From the NCBI RefSeq assembly GCF_036345255.1, contig NZ_CP107783.1:10161001-10225000 (forward strand): a stretch of 64,000 bases of DNA, read 5' to 3'. The DNA is from Streptomyces sp. NBC_00569. GTDB taxonomy: Bacteria > Actinomycetota > Actinomycetes > Streptomycetales > Streptomycetaceae. This document shows positions 34,748-43,493 of the stretch, one piece after another (position 1 is the first letter of the stretch; each line of letters starts with the position of its first letter). Both the position numbers and the translations under genes were made by a program. The notes beneath the pieces are model-generated. The model was not told the origin of the DNA. It made no database searches and worked only from the letters and a program-made list of their open reading frames with translations.

Positions 34748-35752
34748 TCACTGTGGTGGGGTCTGCTGCGGCTGGGTGGGGGAGGTGATGAGCGGCTGAG
34801 CGCGGAAGGTCCGGCGGTAGGTGTCCGGTGGGACGCCGACCGTGCGGGCGAAGTGGCGGCGCAGCGTGGTGGCGGTGCCCATTCCGGTGGTTGATGCGAT
34901 GGTGTCGACGGTGTCGTCGGTGGTCTCCAGCAATTCCTGGGCGTGCCGGATGCGTTGGGTGTGGAGCCACTGCAGTGGGGTGGTGCCGGTCACCTGCTTG
35001 AAGTGGCGGCCCAGGTGACGTGAGCTCATCCGTGCCTGGCGGGCAAGGTCCTCGACGGTGAGCGGCTGGTCGAGGCGTGCCAGGACCCAGGGGAACAGGT
35101 CGGCGAGGGGATGGTTGCGCGGTTCGGGGACGGGCGTGGCGATGAACTGGGCCTGGCCGCCGTCCCGGTGAGGCGGTACGACCAGGCGTCGGGCGATCTT
35201 GTTGGCGATGGTCGAGCCGTGGTCGAGGCGTACCAGGTGCAGGCACAGGTCCATGGCGGCGGCCTTGCCGGCGGAGGTCAGTACGCTGCCGTTGTCGACG
35301 TAGAGGACGTCTGGGTCCACGGTGATGTTCGGGTGGCGCCTGGACAGTTCGCGGGTGTGCGCCCAGTGCGTGGTGGCGCGCTTGCCGTCAAGGAGGCCGG
35401 CCGCGGCCAGGACGAAGGCGCCGGTGCACAGGGAGGCCACGCGTGCGCCCGCCGCATGGGCCGCGCGGACGGCGTCGACGAGGTCGGCGGGGGGGTCCTG
35501 GTCGGTATCGGCCCAGCCTGGGACGATCACGGTGTCGGCGTGCGCGAGGTGGTCGAGCCCGTGGTCGGGTTCGATGGTGAAGCGGTCGACCTGTACGGCG
35601 CGCGGTCCGCAGAGCGAGAAGTCGTACCAGGGGTTGGCGATGTGGGTCAGGTCGGCACCGAAGACCTCGCAGGCCAGGGACAGTTCGAGGTGCAACATGC
35701 CATCGGTGATGGCCAACGCGACGGTGGGCATGTCCGAAAGTGTATGGGTCAT
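34748..35752 (-). CDS. GlxA-type regulator (DJ-1/PfpI domain + AraC helix-turn-helix)
   Basis: A 334-residue protein. Residues 8-180 form a DJ-1-like amidotransferase fold (VALAITDGMLHLELSLACEV, TVIVPGWADTDQDPPADLVD, ARVASLCTGAFVLAAAGLLD with the elbow Cys), and 225-320 the double AraC helix-turn-helix (VEDLARQARMSSRHLGRHFK, TPLQWLHTQRIRHAQELLET, GMGTATTLRRHFARTVGVPP). The ATG at 35752 lacks a clear ribosome-binding site, so MPTVALAI at 35731 is an alternative. It is divergent from the saccharopine-dehydrogenase-like gene (117 bp between) and may regulate it. Confidence 0.9.
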   Translation of the reverse strand: MTHTLSDMPTVALAITDGMLHLELSLACEVFGADLTHIANPWYDFSLCGPRAVQVDRFTIEPDHGLDHLAHADTVIVPGWADTDQDPPADLVDAVRAAHAAGARVASLCTGAFVLAAAGLLDGKRATTHWAHTRELSRRHPNITVDPDVLYVDNGSVLTSAGKAAAMDLCLHLVRLDHGSTIANKIARRLVVPPHRDGGQAQFIATPVPEPRNHPLADLFPWVLARLDQPLTVEDLARQARMSSRHLGRHFKQVTGTTPLQWLHTQRIRHAQELLETTDDTVDTIASTTGMGTATTLRRHFARTVGVPPDTYRRTFRAQPLITSPTQPQQTPPQ

Positions 35753-35869
35753 GTCGTTGCAGACACTCGTGCGGGAGTGCCGCTTCGCGCCAGGCTCTTG
35801 GAGCCAGAGCGCGCCGGGTGACCAGGGACCGGCGCTGGAGCGGGCATACAAGGGCAGGGGAGCGGTCTG

Positions 35870-36898
35870 ATGGGGTCGGGGCAGACGGTCGCGGTGTTCG
35901 GTGCGTACGGGCACACCGGGCGGTTCGTGGTGGCGGAGCTGGTGGAACGCGGGTTCGTCCCGGTGCTGTCCGGCCGTGATGCGGACCAGCTGAAGGCGCT
36001 GGCCCACGAGAGCGGTCTGGAGGCCCGCCCGGCGACGGTGCACGACCCGGAGGCACTGGAGCGTGCGCTGGCCGGCACGGCCGCCGTCATCAATTGCGCC
36101 GGCCCCTTCGCCTCGACGGCTGCCCCCGTGATCGAGGCGGCGTTGCGGGCGAAGGTCCCGTATCTGGATGTGGCGGCTGAGATCGAGGCGAACATCGACA
36201 CGTTCGCGCACTTCGCCGGCCGGGCACGGCGGGAGGGCGCGGTGATCGTCCCGGCGATGGCTTTCTTCGGCGGGCTGGGCGACCTGCTGATCACCGTAGC
36301 GATGGGCGACTGGACCGAGGCCGACGAGGCGCACATCGCCTACGGGCTGAGCAGTTGGCACCCCACCGCAGGGACGCGGCGTTCGGGCGCGGTCTCGCGA
36401 GAGCGCCGCGGCGAGCGGCGCATGCGCTACGTCGGAGGGCAGTGGGAGTACCGCACCGACGCGCCGCCCACCATGGAATGGGACTTCCCCGCCCCGATGG
36501 GCCCCCAGCCGGTGATCGGGGAGTTCACGATGGCCGACGTGGTCACCGTGCCCAGCCACCTGCCCATTTCGGACGTCACCACCTACATGACGGCTGCAGC
36601 CGTCCGTGACATCGCGGCCCCGGACACGCCGGCACCGACCGCGGCCGACGCGTACGGACGGTCCGGCCAGACCTTCCTCATCGACGCCCTCGTGCGCTCG
36701 GGCGGCGCCGAACGCCGCGCTGTGGCCCGCGGTCAAGACATCTATGCCGTCACGGCCCCTCTTGTCGTGGAGGCCCTCGAGCGCGTCCTGTCCGGGCGTA
36801 CCCGCACTGTTGGCGTTGCGGCCGCCGGTGAGATCTTCGACGCCACCGAGTTCCTGCGCGCGCTGGCTCCGCACATCACCCTGAACCTGCAGTCGTAA
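35870..36898 (+). CDS. saccharopine dehydrogenase-like NAD(P)-binding protein
   Basis: A 342-residue Rossmann protein. MGSGQTVAVFGAYGHTGRFV gives the dinucleotide site, VINCAGPFASTAAPVIEAAL and PYLDVAAEIEANIDTFAHFA follow as in the Sacchrp_dh_NADP family of 'trans-acting enoyl reductase'-like proteins. The C-terminal part (EWDFPAPMGPQPVIGEFTMA, FLIDALVRSGGAERRAVARG, YAVTAPLVVEALERVL) is a substrate domain of unknown specificity. It is intact and divergent from the GlxA-type regulator. Confidence 0.88.
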   Translation: MGSGQTVAVFGAYGHTGRFVVAELVERGFVPVLSGRDADQLKALAHESGLEARPATVHDPEALERALAGTAAVINCAGPFASTAAPVIEAALRAKVPYLDVAAEIEANIDTFAHFAGRARREGAVIVPAMAFFGGLGDLLITVAMGDWTEADEAHIAYGLSSWHPTAGTRRSGAVSRERRGERRMRYVGGQWEYRTDAPPTMEWDFPAPMGPQPVIGEFTMADVVTVPSHLPISDVTTYMTAAAVRDIAAPDTPAPTAADAYGRSGQTFLIDALVRSGGAERRAVARGQDIYAVTAPLVVEALERVLSGRTRTVGVAAAGEIFDATEFLRALAPHITLNLQS

Positions 36899-37116
36899 CG
36901 GGCCGACCTGGTTCAGCGTGCGCGAAGGGTGCGGGCGGGGCTGCGTGGCCCGGCGGCGGGGGAGGGCGGTGGGAGGTGTTGAGGGGAGGGTCTTCGTGTG
37001 CAGTGCCACAGGGCCCGATACGAAGATCTCGACCAGTCGGGCCCCTCGTCGTCTTCACCGTCCAAGCCTTCAGGCAGGGCCCCTTTTTCAGCTTCTCCCT
37101 ACACGTACGCGGCGCC

Positions 37117-37158
37117 GTTCGCGTCGGGCGTGATGACGTTCGCGTCGGGTGTGATGAC
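37117..37158. repeat. two tandem 21-bp units
   Basis: GTTCGCGTCGGG(C/T)GTGATGAC occurs twice head to tail. On the minus strand it would encode VITPDAN-VITPDAN near the end of a 75-codon GTG-started frame (37326-37099). Confidence 0.8.
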
Positions 37159-37295
37159 GGGCAGTGCGCTGCCGGCGTCCTTGAGGTACCCGTCGGTGCG
37201 GGGAGCACGGTAGTGCTGTGGGCGGGCGGAGCCCGGCGCCGGGACGGTCCCCGCGGGTGCGTGGGCGTGCGCGGGGGCAGGCGCTGTATGTGCGG

Positions 37296-37453
37296 TGTTG
37301 TTCGACGCCGTTGCGACCGCAGCCACGGCGTGGGGGCGCCCGGGGTCGGGGCATGCCGCGTGGGCGCGTGCGCTGTGTGCGTGGTGTTGTTCGATGCCGT
37401 CTCGACCGCTGCCGTGGCGTGGGGGTGCCCGGGGTGGGGGCGTGCCGTGTGGG
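37296..37453. repeat. two imperfect direct repeats, 89-bp period
   Basis: 37296-37364 and 37385-37453 share TGTTGTTCGA, GCCGT, CGACCGC, GGCGTGGGGG and GCCCGGGGT in the same order. The whole 36899-37593 stretch between the saccharopine-dehydrogenase-like gene and the transglycosylase gene is G/T-skewed, low in complexity and has no convincing gene. Confidence 0.7.
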
Positions 37454-37593
37454 TGGCAGGGGAGTGTTCGGCTGTCGTGGGCAGGCCGGCCGTGGGGGAC
37501 GCGGCCTGCGGTGGTTCGTCTTCTTGGCGTGGTGCGGGCGGGGGTGTGGCGCCCGCTGTCGGCCGTGTGTGCGGGGTGGTGTGTCGGGTGGGA

Positions 37594-38058
37594 TCAGTAC
37601 GCGGAGTTGACGTTGTCGATCGAGCCGTAGCGGTCCGCGGCGTACTTGGCGGAGGCGGTGATGTTGGCGACCGGGTCGTAGATGTTCTGCGAGGTGCCGG
37701 CGACGTGGTAGGCCTTGAAGGTCGGGTCGATGACCTGCATCAGGCCCTTGGAGGGGATGCCCTTCACGGCGTTGGAGTCCCAGTTGTTGATGGCGTTGGG
37801 GTTGCCGGTGGACTCGCGCATCAGGTTGCGGTGGATGCCCTCGTAGGTGCCCGGGATGCCCTGGGCGTGCATGACCTTCAGCGACTCCTTGATCCAGGTG
37901 TCGACGTTGCCGGAGGGGGCGGCGGTGGCGGCCGAGGCGGCGGGGGCGCTGATGACGGTGCCGGCCATCACGGCGGCGCCGGCGGCGACCATGCCCAGCG
38001 ACATCTTCTTGGTCTTGGTCATGCGGGCGAACTTCTTGGGCATCGCGGTGATCTGCAT
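37594..38058 (-). CDS. secreted lytic transglycosylase (SLT domain)
   Basis: A 154-residue protein. A long signal peptide (basic RMTKTKKM, hydrophobic SL-GMVAAGAAVMAGTVIS, cleavage after ASA at about 43) is followed by a minimal SLT lysozyme-like domain: HAQGIPGTYEGIHRNLMRES with catalytic Glu82, NPNAINNWDSNAVKGIPSKG, LMQVIDPTFKAYHV and YDPVANITASAKYAADRYGS. It cuts peptidoglycan outside the membrane; such proteins act in growth, sporulation or germination. The start at 38058 has an AGGA site. A promoter and two direct repeats lie upstream. Confidence 0.92.
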   Translation of the reverse strand: MQITAMPKKFARMTKTKKMSLGMVAAGAAVMAGTVISAPAASAATAAPSGNVDTWIKESLKVMHAQGIPGTYEGIHRNLMRESTGNPNAINNWDSNAVKGIPSKGLMQVIDPTFKAYHVAGTSQNIYDPVANITASAKYAADRYGSIDNVNSAY

Positions 38059-38096
38059 GCAGTAATTCCTGTTCCGTCGGGGGGTGATGCCAAGAA

Positions 38097-38125
38097 TTGT
38101 TAATCAGGGAGGAAACCCAGGTCAA
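38097..38125 (-). promoter_or_regulatory. candidate promoter of the transglycosylase gene
   Basis: On the minus strand TTGACC (38125-38120) and TAACAA (38102-38097) are separated by 17 bp, placing a start site about 35 bp before the gene. The match to sigma-70-like elements is fair. Confidence 0.45.
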
Positions 38126-38229
38126 TGACTCCCTTTTACGATGGGGATTAGTATGGGGTGGTCAAAAGTGATCCGGGGGCGCCGCAAAACCTGGGGAACA
38201 CGCGGTCCCGGTCTACTATTCGTCTTCAT

Positions 38230-38314
38230 AGTGACGCAGGCCATATGACCCACCCCACGCGGCAAATACCTCAAAGTCGGACAAGAGTGACGTAAATCAT
38301 GTGACCTGCACCAC
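38230..38314. repeat. two 29-bp direct repeats upstream of the transglycosylase gene
   Basis: 38230-38258 and 38286-38314 share AGTGACG...A...CAT.TGACC..C.CCAC. They lie 172-256 bp before the start codon in an AT-richer patch, and each holds a GTGA-CATnTGAC(C) half-palindrome, suggesting binding sites of a regulator. Confidence 0.6.
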
Positions 38315-38727
38315 ATTGAAGGCGCTTAATTTGCTCACGGTAATAGCAGAAATGCATTCCGTATTCGCGGCGCGGCCGGGTGGGCCGGCGGATTACCGAT
38401 GCTCGCCTGCAAAGGGGAGTCCGGCCTGGAGGTGAGGGCCTCCAGGACACGTTTTCCTCTCCTGCCGGCGAGCCGAGAACATGCCCCTGGGCTGCTTGGC
38501 CGGCCGGGGGATCCGGCCGGTGATGGGCTCCGGGTGTGTCGGTGCCGCGCACAGGGCCAACCCGCCGGCCGGCTCCAAGACCCGGCCGGACGGCGATCGA
38601 AAGCGGGCCACGATCTGATGCGCGTACGGATCCTCCGGACCAAGTCCTGAACGATCACGGGGGAGGCGGGCCGTCACCCACGGGCGCACGCATGCCGATC
38701 GGCCGGGTCCGGGCATCTCTACGCTTC

Positions 38728-39088
38728 GCCGCAGGTGGCACCTGCGCTTGTGACAGCACCGGTGCGGGCGTCCCGGCGCCCGCCAACACCTGCGGATGAG
38801 ACATGAGGGGACCTCCCCCTGGGGGTGCCCAGTGGCTCTCGGCCATCTCATAGCCGAGCACCACAGGTGGCGCATGCCTGCCGGTGCGCGCTGGCTGTGG
38901 TGCATTGGGTGCTGTGGCGCCGGTGCGCGTCGTGCAGAGCGTGAAGCGGGCCTTGGTTGTCGATCAGGCCGAGGACCGAGGGCCGAGGGCCGAGGGTGGG
39001 GGGTGGGGGTCCGGCGGAGTGGTGGAGCCGGTTGGCGATGGCGAGTCCCGATTCCTCCTCCGTCTTGGCCGGTAAGGACGCGACGATG
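38728..39088. repeat. about 360-bp direct repeat, copy 1 (decayed sua5 3' end)
   Basis: The copy begins GCCGCAGGTGGCACC, shares ACCGGTGCGGGCGTCCCGG, GCGCCGGTGCG and CGGGCCTTGGTTGT, and ends GGTAAGGACGCGACGATGA; it corresponds along its length to 43494-43856. Its right part encodes, on the minus strand, the last residues of the tRNA t6A synthase (GLAIANRL). The unit has many small differences from copy 2. The 38315-38727 stretch before it has no recognised gene. Confidence 0.75.
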
Positions 39089-39559
39089 ATGGATCCTGCG
39101 TCGGCCGAAGACCCTCACCAGGAGGGAGGACCTTCGGCTCGAGGCCGCTGTGGTCCACTGCCCTGAACCGGATGCCCTGACAGTCCACGTCCGTTGTCGG
39201 CCGCGTCCTGACAGTCCGCGTCTGCTGCCGGTCGCAGCCGTCATGGGTATGTTCCGCAGTGTGCTGAGCGCAGCCTTCGGGCCCGTCCCGGGCCCGGCCC
39301 GGGCCCTGGAGGTCTTTGGCCGGTACGCCCGCTTTATCGACGGCGTGAGGGCCGCAACCGTGGTGGAGGTGTTCATCGGCCCCCGCAGCAGGTTGATCGT
39401 CTACAGGCCTCGCCGGGCACCCGCTCGTCCTGCTCCCTTCTCGACGGGGCCTGCGAGCCGGCTGGACCAGGCCACGGGTCCCCCCCGCTCGGCGCCCCGC
39501 CCATACCGTCCCGCGCCCATACCGTCCCGCGCCCGTACCACGCCTGCGCCCGTGCCCCG

Positions 39560-39880
39560 GGCCGCTCTGCCCTGCACGCCGGGCGGCACCCTCGTGCTCT
39601 GCACCGGTGGGCTCGTCGAACGTGCTCTGCACCGACGGGCTCGTCGAATGCCGTGACGAGGGCATCGATGCCGGCGAGGCCCGCGTGATCTCCGCTCTCG
39701 CCCAGGGCACCGCCCTTGCCTCGACGAGTGGGTGGACGCATGGCCGGCCCGGCCGCCAGTCATCGGCGTGGCCCGCGACGACGTCGCCTTGGTCGTCATC
39801 CGCCGATGACGCTGCGCGACCCGGTGCGACGACATCGCCCCGTTCGTCATCCGCTTGTGACGCTGCGCGATTCGAGGTGC
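39560..39880 (+). pseudogene. PP2C (SpoIIE-type) phosphatase, C-terminal remnant with tandem duplications
   Basis: The pieces PGGTLVLCTGGLVERALHRR, VLCTDGLVECRDEGIDAGEA and LDEWVDAWPARPPVIGVARD, DVALVVIRR are the final motifs of a SpoIIE-like phosphatase (L.LYTDGLVE..., DDVALLV.R). The TDGLVE segment is duplicated as a 28-bp tandem repeat (about 39593-39650), and the DDVAL segment is duplicated as a 53-bp repeat (39775-39827 and 39828-39880). A frameshift lies near 39715. It ends 143 bp before the fusion gene, which carries the same domain. Confidence 0.65.
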
Positions 39881-40023
39881 GATGCCGGTGCAGTTCAGAG
39901 CTATCGGCGGTTTTCTCTGTGAGCGGCACACAACGGCCGTATTCCCGTCGTGCACGGTGGCAGCCACTGCCGGGGGGTCCGCGCGCTGTTGCGAAGGGAA
40001 GCGGCCCTGCGTTGGAATCAAGT

Positions 40024-42663
40024 GTGAGGCTCTTCGGCGGTGCCGAGTCGGCTGGTCTTCCCGCTCCGGGCACAGGGTCCGGCCGGAAGGGGCTCAAGAA
40101 CAATGCCCTGGGCATGTTCTCCTCGGTCGTCATGGGCCTGGCCTCCACCGGCCCGGCGTACAGCCTCGCCGCCACGCTGGGCATCATCGTGGCCGGAGTC
40201 GGTTTGCAGGCTCCGATCGTCACCATGCTGGCTTTCGTCCCGATGCTGCTGGTCGCGTACGCCTTCAGGGAGCTCAACGCGAGCAACGCCGACTGCGGGA
40301 CCACCTTCACCTGGGCCACCCGCGCCTTCGGACCGCGCACGGGCTGGATGGGCGGCTGGGGTCTCATCGTCGCCAACATGATCGTCATGGCGAGCCTTGC
40401 GCAGATCGCCGCTGCCTACGGCTTTAGGCTGATCGGCCTGGACGCACTGGCGGAGAACCGGCTGTGGACCACCGCGGCAGGCGTCATCTGGATCGCCGTG
40501 CTGACAGTGATCTGCTACGTCGGCATCTCGTTCTCGGCGGCTGTACAGCGCTGGCTGCTGTGCATGGAAGTGGCGATGCTGATCCTGCTCGCCGTCGCCG
40601 CGCTGGTCAGGGTGTACACCAGCCCTCCGCCGACGGCGATCCATGTGTCCGCGTCCTGGTTCAACCCCTTCGCGGTGCCCTCGGTGACGGCCATGACCTC
40701 GGGCATCCTCGCGGGGGTCTTCATCTACTGGGGCTGGGACACCGCGTTCTCCGTCAACGAGGAAACCGTCGACAGCACGCGCATCCCGGGCCGTGCCGCG
40801 GTCTTGTCCACCGTGCTGCTCCTGGTCATGTACGGGCTGGTGTCCACGTCGGCGCAGGCGTTCGCGGGAGTCGGCACCTCGGGCATCGGACTCGGCAACG
40901 CGGACAACGCGGACAATGTGTTCTCCGGGCTGGGGGAGGCCGTGTTCGGGAGCCAGGGCACGGGGCTGTTCCTGTCGAGACTGCTGATCCTGATGGTGCT
41001 GACCTCCGCGTTGGCGTCCGCCCAGACCACCATCCTGCCGCTGGCCAGGACGGTGTTCTCCATGGCGGTCCACAAGGCTGTCCCCTCTCGGTTCGCCCGG
41101 GTCCACCGCAGGTTTCTCACCCCCACCTGGGGGACCATCGGTATGGGAGCGGTCTCGGTCGCCCTGTTCGTCCTGCTGGCCTCGCTCAGCCGGAATGTCC
41201 TGGCCGACTCGATCGATTCGGTCGGTCTCGCGATCGCGTTCCAGTACGGACTGGCCGGTTTCGCCTGCGTCTGGTACCACCGCAAGATCCTCACCCGCAG
41301 TGTCAGGGACCTGGTCTTCAAGGGGGTGCTGCCGGGGCTCGGCGCGCTGTTCATGCTCTTGCTGTTCCTCTACGCCACCTTCGTCGTCTACGCGGATCCC
41401 CGGTACGGCACGACCGCCGTCGACCTGCCGCTGATCGGCCCGACGGGCGGGGTCACGGTCCTGGGCCTGGGCGCCCTGCTGATCGGTTTCCTGCTGATGC
41501 CGGTGGTCACCCGTGGCCACAGCGTGGCCCTCAAGCTCCAGCGGAGCCTGCTTCCACGCCGCCTGCCGCCGCACGCCGCCGTCGACTCGGCGAGCCGCTA
41601 CCTGCCCGCCGACAGCGGGTCCGGGGTGGGCGGCGACTGGTACGACGTCATCCCTTTGTCCGGTACCCGCATCGGCCTGGTCGTCGGGGATGTCCTTGGT
41701 CACGGCATGCAGGCCGCGGCCACCATGGGACGCCTGCGCACGGGGGTGCGTGTCCTGGCCCGGCTGGACCTGAGCCCGGACGAGCTGCTGTCCCGCCTGG
41801 CCGACCTGGTCGAGCAGACCGCGCACGAGGACCAGGCCGGCCGCCCAGCGGGCCACCGCACAGCGCACGCCGACGCGGCGGTGGGCGTGAGCTGCCTGTA
41901 CGCGGTGTATGACCCCGTCTCGGGGGAGTGCAGCATGGCGCGGGCCGGGGAGCCGGTGCTGGCGCTCGTCGAGGCGCACACGGGCGTCGTCGACTATCCC
42001 AAGCTGCCGCCTGGACCGCCGCTGGGAATCGGCGGCCTGCCCTACCAGAGCACGGAAGTGGACCTCGCGCCGGGCACGCTCGTTGCCCTCTTCACGGGCG
42101 GCCTCCTCCAGGCGGCCGATGACCGCGAAGCCGGGCTCGCGCAGCTCTCACAGGTCCTCGGTGAGAGCCGGGGATCTCTGGAAGAGCTGTGCGACCGGGC
42201 GGTGGCCACCATGCTGCCCGGGGCGGTGGACGTGGACGCGACGATGCTCCTGGTCCGCACGCGCCTGCTCGCCCCAAATCGGTTCGCCCAGTGGGCACTG
42301 GCCCCGGACCCGGCGGCCGTGGCCGCCATCCGCTCCGCCGTCGGCAAGCAGCTCGGCGACTGGGGACTGGACGACGTGGTGTTCACCACGGAGCTCATCG
42401 TCAGCGAACTGGTCACCAACGCCATCCGCTACGCAGGTGGCGACCCGATCCAGGTGCGCCTGATCCGCGAGGGGACCCTGACCTGCGAGGTGTCCGACAC
42501 CGGCCACACCGCGCCCAATCTGCGGCACGCCGCGAGCGACGACGAGGGAGGCCGGGGCCTGTTCATCATCGCCCAGATGACCCACCACTGGGGCACGCGC
42601 TACACGTCCACCGGCAAGACCATCTGGACCGAGCAGGACCTGCCGCAGCCGGAGGGCCCGTAG
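40024..42663 (+). CDS. amino-acid permease fused to PP2C phosphatase and HATPase domains
   Basis: An 879-residue protein in one uninterrupted frame. Residues 20-490 are an APC-superfamily permease with about 12 membrane helices (KGLKNNALGMFSSVVMGLAS, DCGTTFTWATRAFGPRTGWM, FIYWGWDTAFSVNEETVDST, SALASAQTTILPLARTVFSM). From residue 495 (GHSVALKLQRSLLPRRLPPH) a SpoIIE/RsbU-type PP2C begins, with GVGGDWYDVIPL at 534-545 and GDVLGHGMQAAATMGRLR. The usual TDG motif is FTGG (Asp replaced by Gly), and the last metal motif reads VDATMLLV. Residues 745-870 are an RsbW-like ATPase (ELIVSELVTNAIRYAGGDPI, VSDTGHTAPN, EGGRGLFIIAQMTHHWG). The GTG at 40024 is the best start before the first helix. A terminator follows. 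It may link transport to partner-switching of a sigma factor. Confidence 0.85.
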   Translation: MRLFGGAESAGLPAPGTGSGRKGLKNNALGMFSSVVMGLASTGPAYSLAATLGIIVAGVGLQAPIVTMLAFVPMLLVAYAFRELNASNADCGTTFTWATRAFGPRTGWMGGWGLIVANMIVMASLAQIAAAYGFRLIGLDALAENRLWTTAAGVIWIAVLTVICYVGISFSAAVQRWLLCMEVAMLILLAVAALVRVYTSPPPTAIHVSASWFNPFAVPSVTAMTSGILAGVFIYWGWDTAFSVNEETVDSTRIPGRAAVLSTVLLLVMYGLVSTSAQAFAGVGTSGIGLGNADNADNVFSGLGEAVFGSQGTGLFLSRLLILMVLTSALASAQTTILPLARTVFSMAVHKAVPSRFARVHRRFLTPTWGTIGMGAVSVALFVLLASLSRNVLADSIDSVGLAIAFQYGLAGFACVWYHRKILTRSVRDLVFKGVLPGLGALFMLLLFLYATFVVYADPRYGTTAVDLPLIGPTGGVTVLGLGALLIGFLLMPVVTRGHSVALKLQRSLLPRRLPPHAAVDSASRYLPADSGSGVGGDWYDVIPLSGTRIGLVVGDVLGHGMQAAATMGRLRTGVRVLARLDLSPDELLSRLADLVEQTAHEDQAGRPAGHRTAHADAAVGVSCLYAVYDPVSGECSMARAGEPVLALVEAHTGVVDYPKLPPGPPLGIGGLPYQSTEVDLAPGTLVALFTGGLLQAADDREAGLAQLSQVLGESRGSLEELCDRAVATMLPGAVDVDATMLLVRTRLLAPNRFAQWALAPDPAAVAAIRSAVGKQLGDWGLDDVVFTTELIVSELVTNAIRYAGGDPIQVRLIREGTLTCEVSDTGHTAPNLRHAASDDEGGRGLFIIAQMTHHWGTRYTSTGKTIWTEQDLPQPEGP

Positions 42664-42690
42664 CACCGAGGGGGCACATCGGACGGCCGC

Positions 42691-42741
42691 CTCGCCGGCC
42701 GCAGCGCCTGCCGTCGCGGGCCAGGCGCTGCGGCCGGCGAG
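42691..42741. terminator. hairpin, 20-bp perfect stem
   Basis: Arms 42691-42710 and 42722-42741, loop of 11, lying 28 bp after the fusion-gene stop. Confidence 0.85.
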
Positions 42742-43493
42742 TGTGAGTGTCTTCGCTCCCGTGGCCGGCGCAGCCGTGGAGCGCACGAAAGTCCCTGTTC
42801 TCGACGATGCGTCGGCGATGCTTTTCGGGCAGTGTGCCGTCGTCGAGGAACGTCTCGGCGCACTCCAGTGACCTCCGGTACTCACCCCACCCACCACGCC
42901 GAGACCGCCGGCTCGTCCAGCGCTTGCCAGCCGTACCGGCCCTTCTCGACGAAGCAGGATGCCGTCCGGCTGCAAGATCTCCCCTGCGTGCCGCGCGAAC
43001 AGGCAGGCGAGGGGCCGGCGCTGCCCGTTCATCCGGCCCACGCGTGCCGGCCCACGCGTGCCGGCTCACGAGAGCTTCGGCCCGTGTGGGCCGGTACGCG
43101 TGCGCCTCCACAAACCGTGCGCACCGTGCCGTCCGCACATCGGGCAGCGCACGACATGCGCGGGTTCCTCCCTCGCCCCTGGGGCGGGCAAGGCCGATGG
43201 CGAAGGCGTCCGCCCGGTGGCGGTGCCATTTTCGCTTTGCCGCTCTGCACGTGCGGTCGCACAACCGCCTGGCGGCGCGGGAGGCGGCCGGCAGTGGCTC
43301 GGAGCAGCTGATGTATGCGCACCGGCGCACCCGTCCGGGAGGCACCAGCTGGCCTTCCGCGCTGCTGCTTTACGCCCTATTGCTCATCTGGGCCGACCCC
43401 TGACCTGCCGCTTTGCCGAAGTGCGACTCCCAGGGCTTTGGCCCCAAAGGGCAGTCGCACGATGCTGCTCGGACGGGTCACGCCGACGTCGCA
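42742..43493. other. stretch with no certain gene
   Basis: A minus-strand frame (43345 downwards) contains RRCAYISCSEPLPAASRAAR, RLCDRTCRAAKRKWHR (a CxxxxC...CxxxC zinc-ribbon-like pattern) and, further on, SLECAETFLDDGTLPEKHRR and RIVENRDFRAL, which look protein-like; the frame as a whole is low-complexity, so I do not call a gene. A hairpin (GTGCGACT ... AGTCGCAC) lies at 43421-43460. Confidence 0.4.

Noticed and set aside
35753..37009. Upstream extension of the GlxA-type regulator frame to 753 codons.
   Set aside because: The extension is antisense to the saccharopine-dehydrogenase-like gene and has no domain; the regulator starts at 35752 or 35731.
37088..38125. A 345-codon Pro/Arg-rich minus-strand frame overlapping the transglycosylase gene.
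   Set aside because: It is in a different frame from the real SLT protein and is low-complexity.
38060..38330. A c-di-AMP (ydaO-type) riboswitch, as found before some Streptomyces cell-wall hydrolase genes.
   Set aside because: I looked for its conserved core on the minus strand and could not find it; only a promoter and direct repeats are supported.
40018..41979. A 653-codon minus-strand frame opposite the permease fusion.
   Set aside because: Composition (Asp/Gln/Gly/Arg repeats) is that of an antisense shadow; the plus-strand gene has conserved helices and motifs.
42860..43345. Minus-strand frame with a C...C-C...C zinc-ribbon-like start as a gene.
   Set aside because: Only a short part looks conserved; the remainder is Arg/Ala/Pro low-complexity and no ribosome site is visible.
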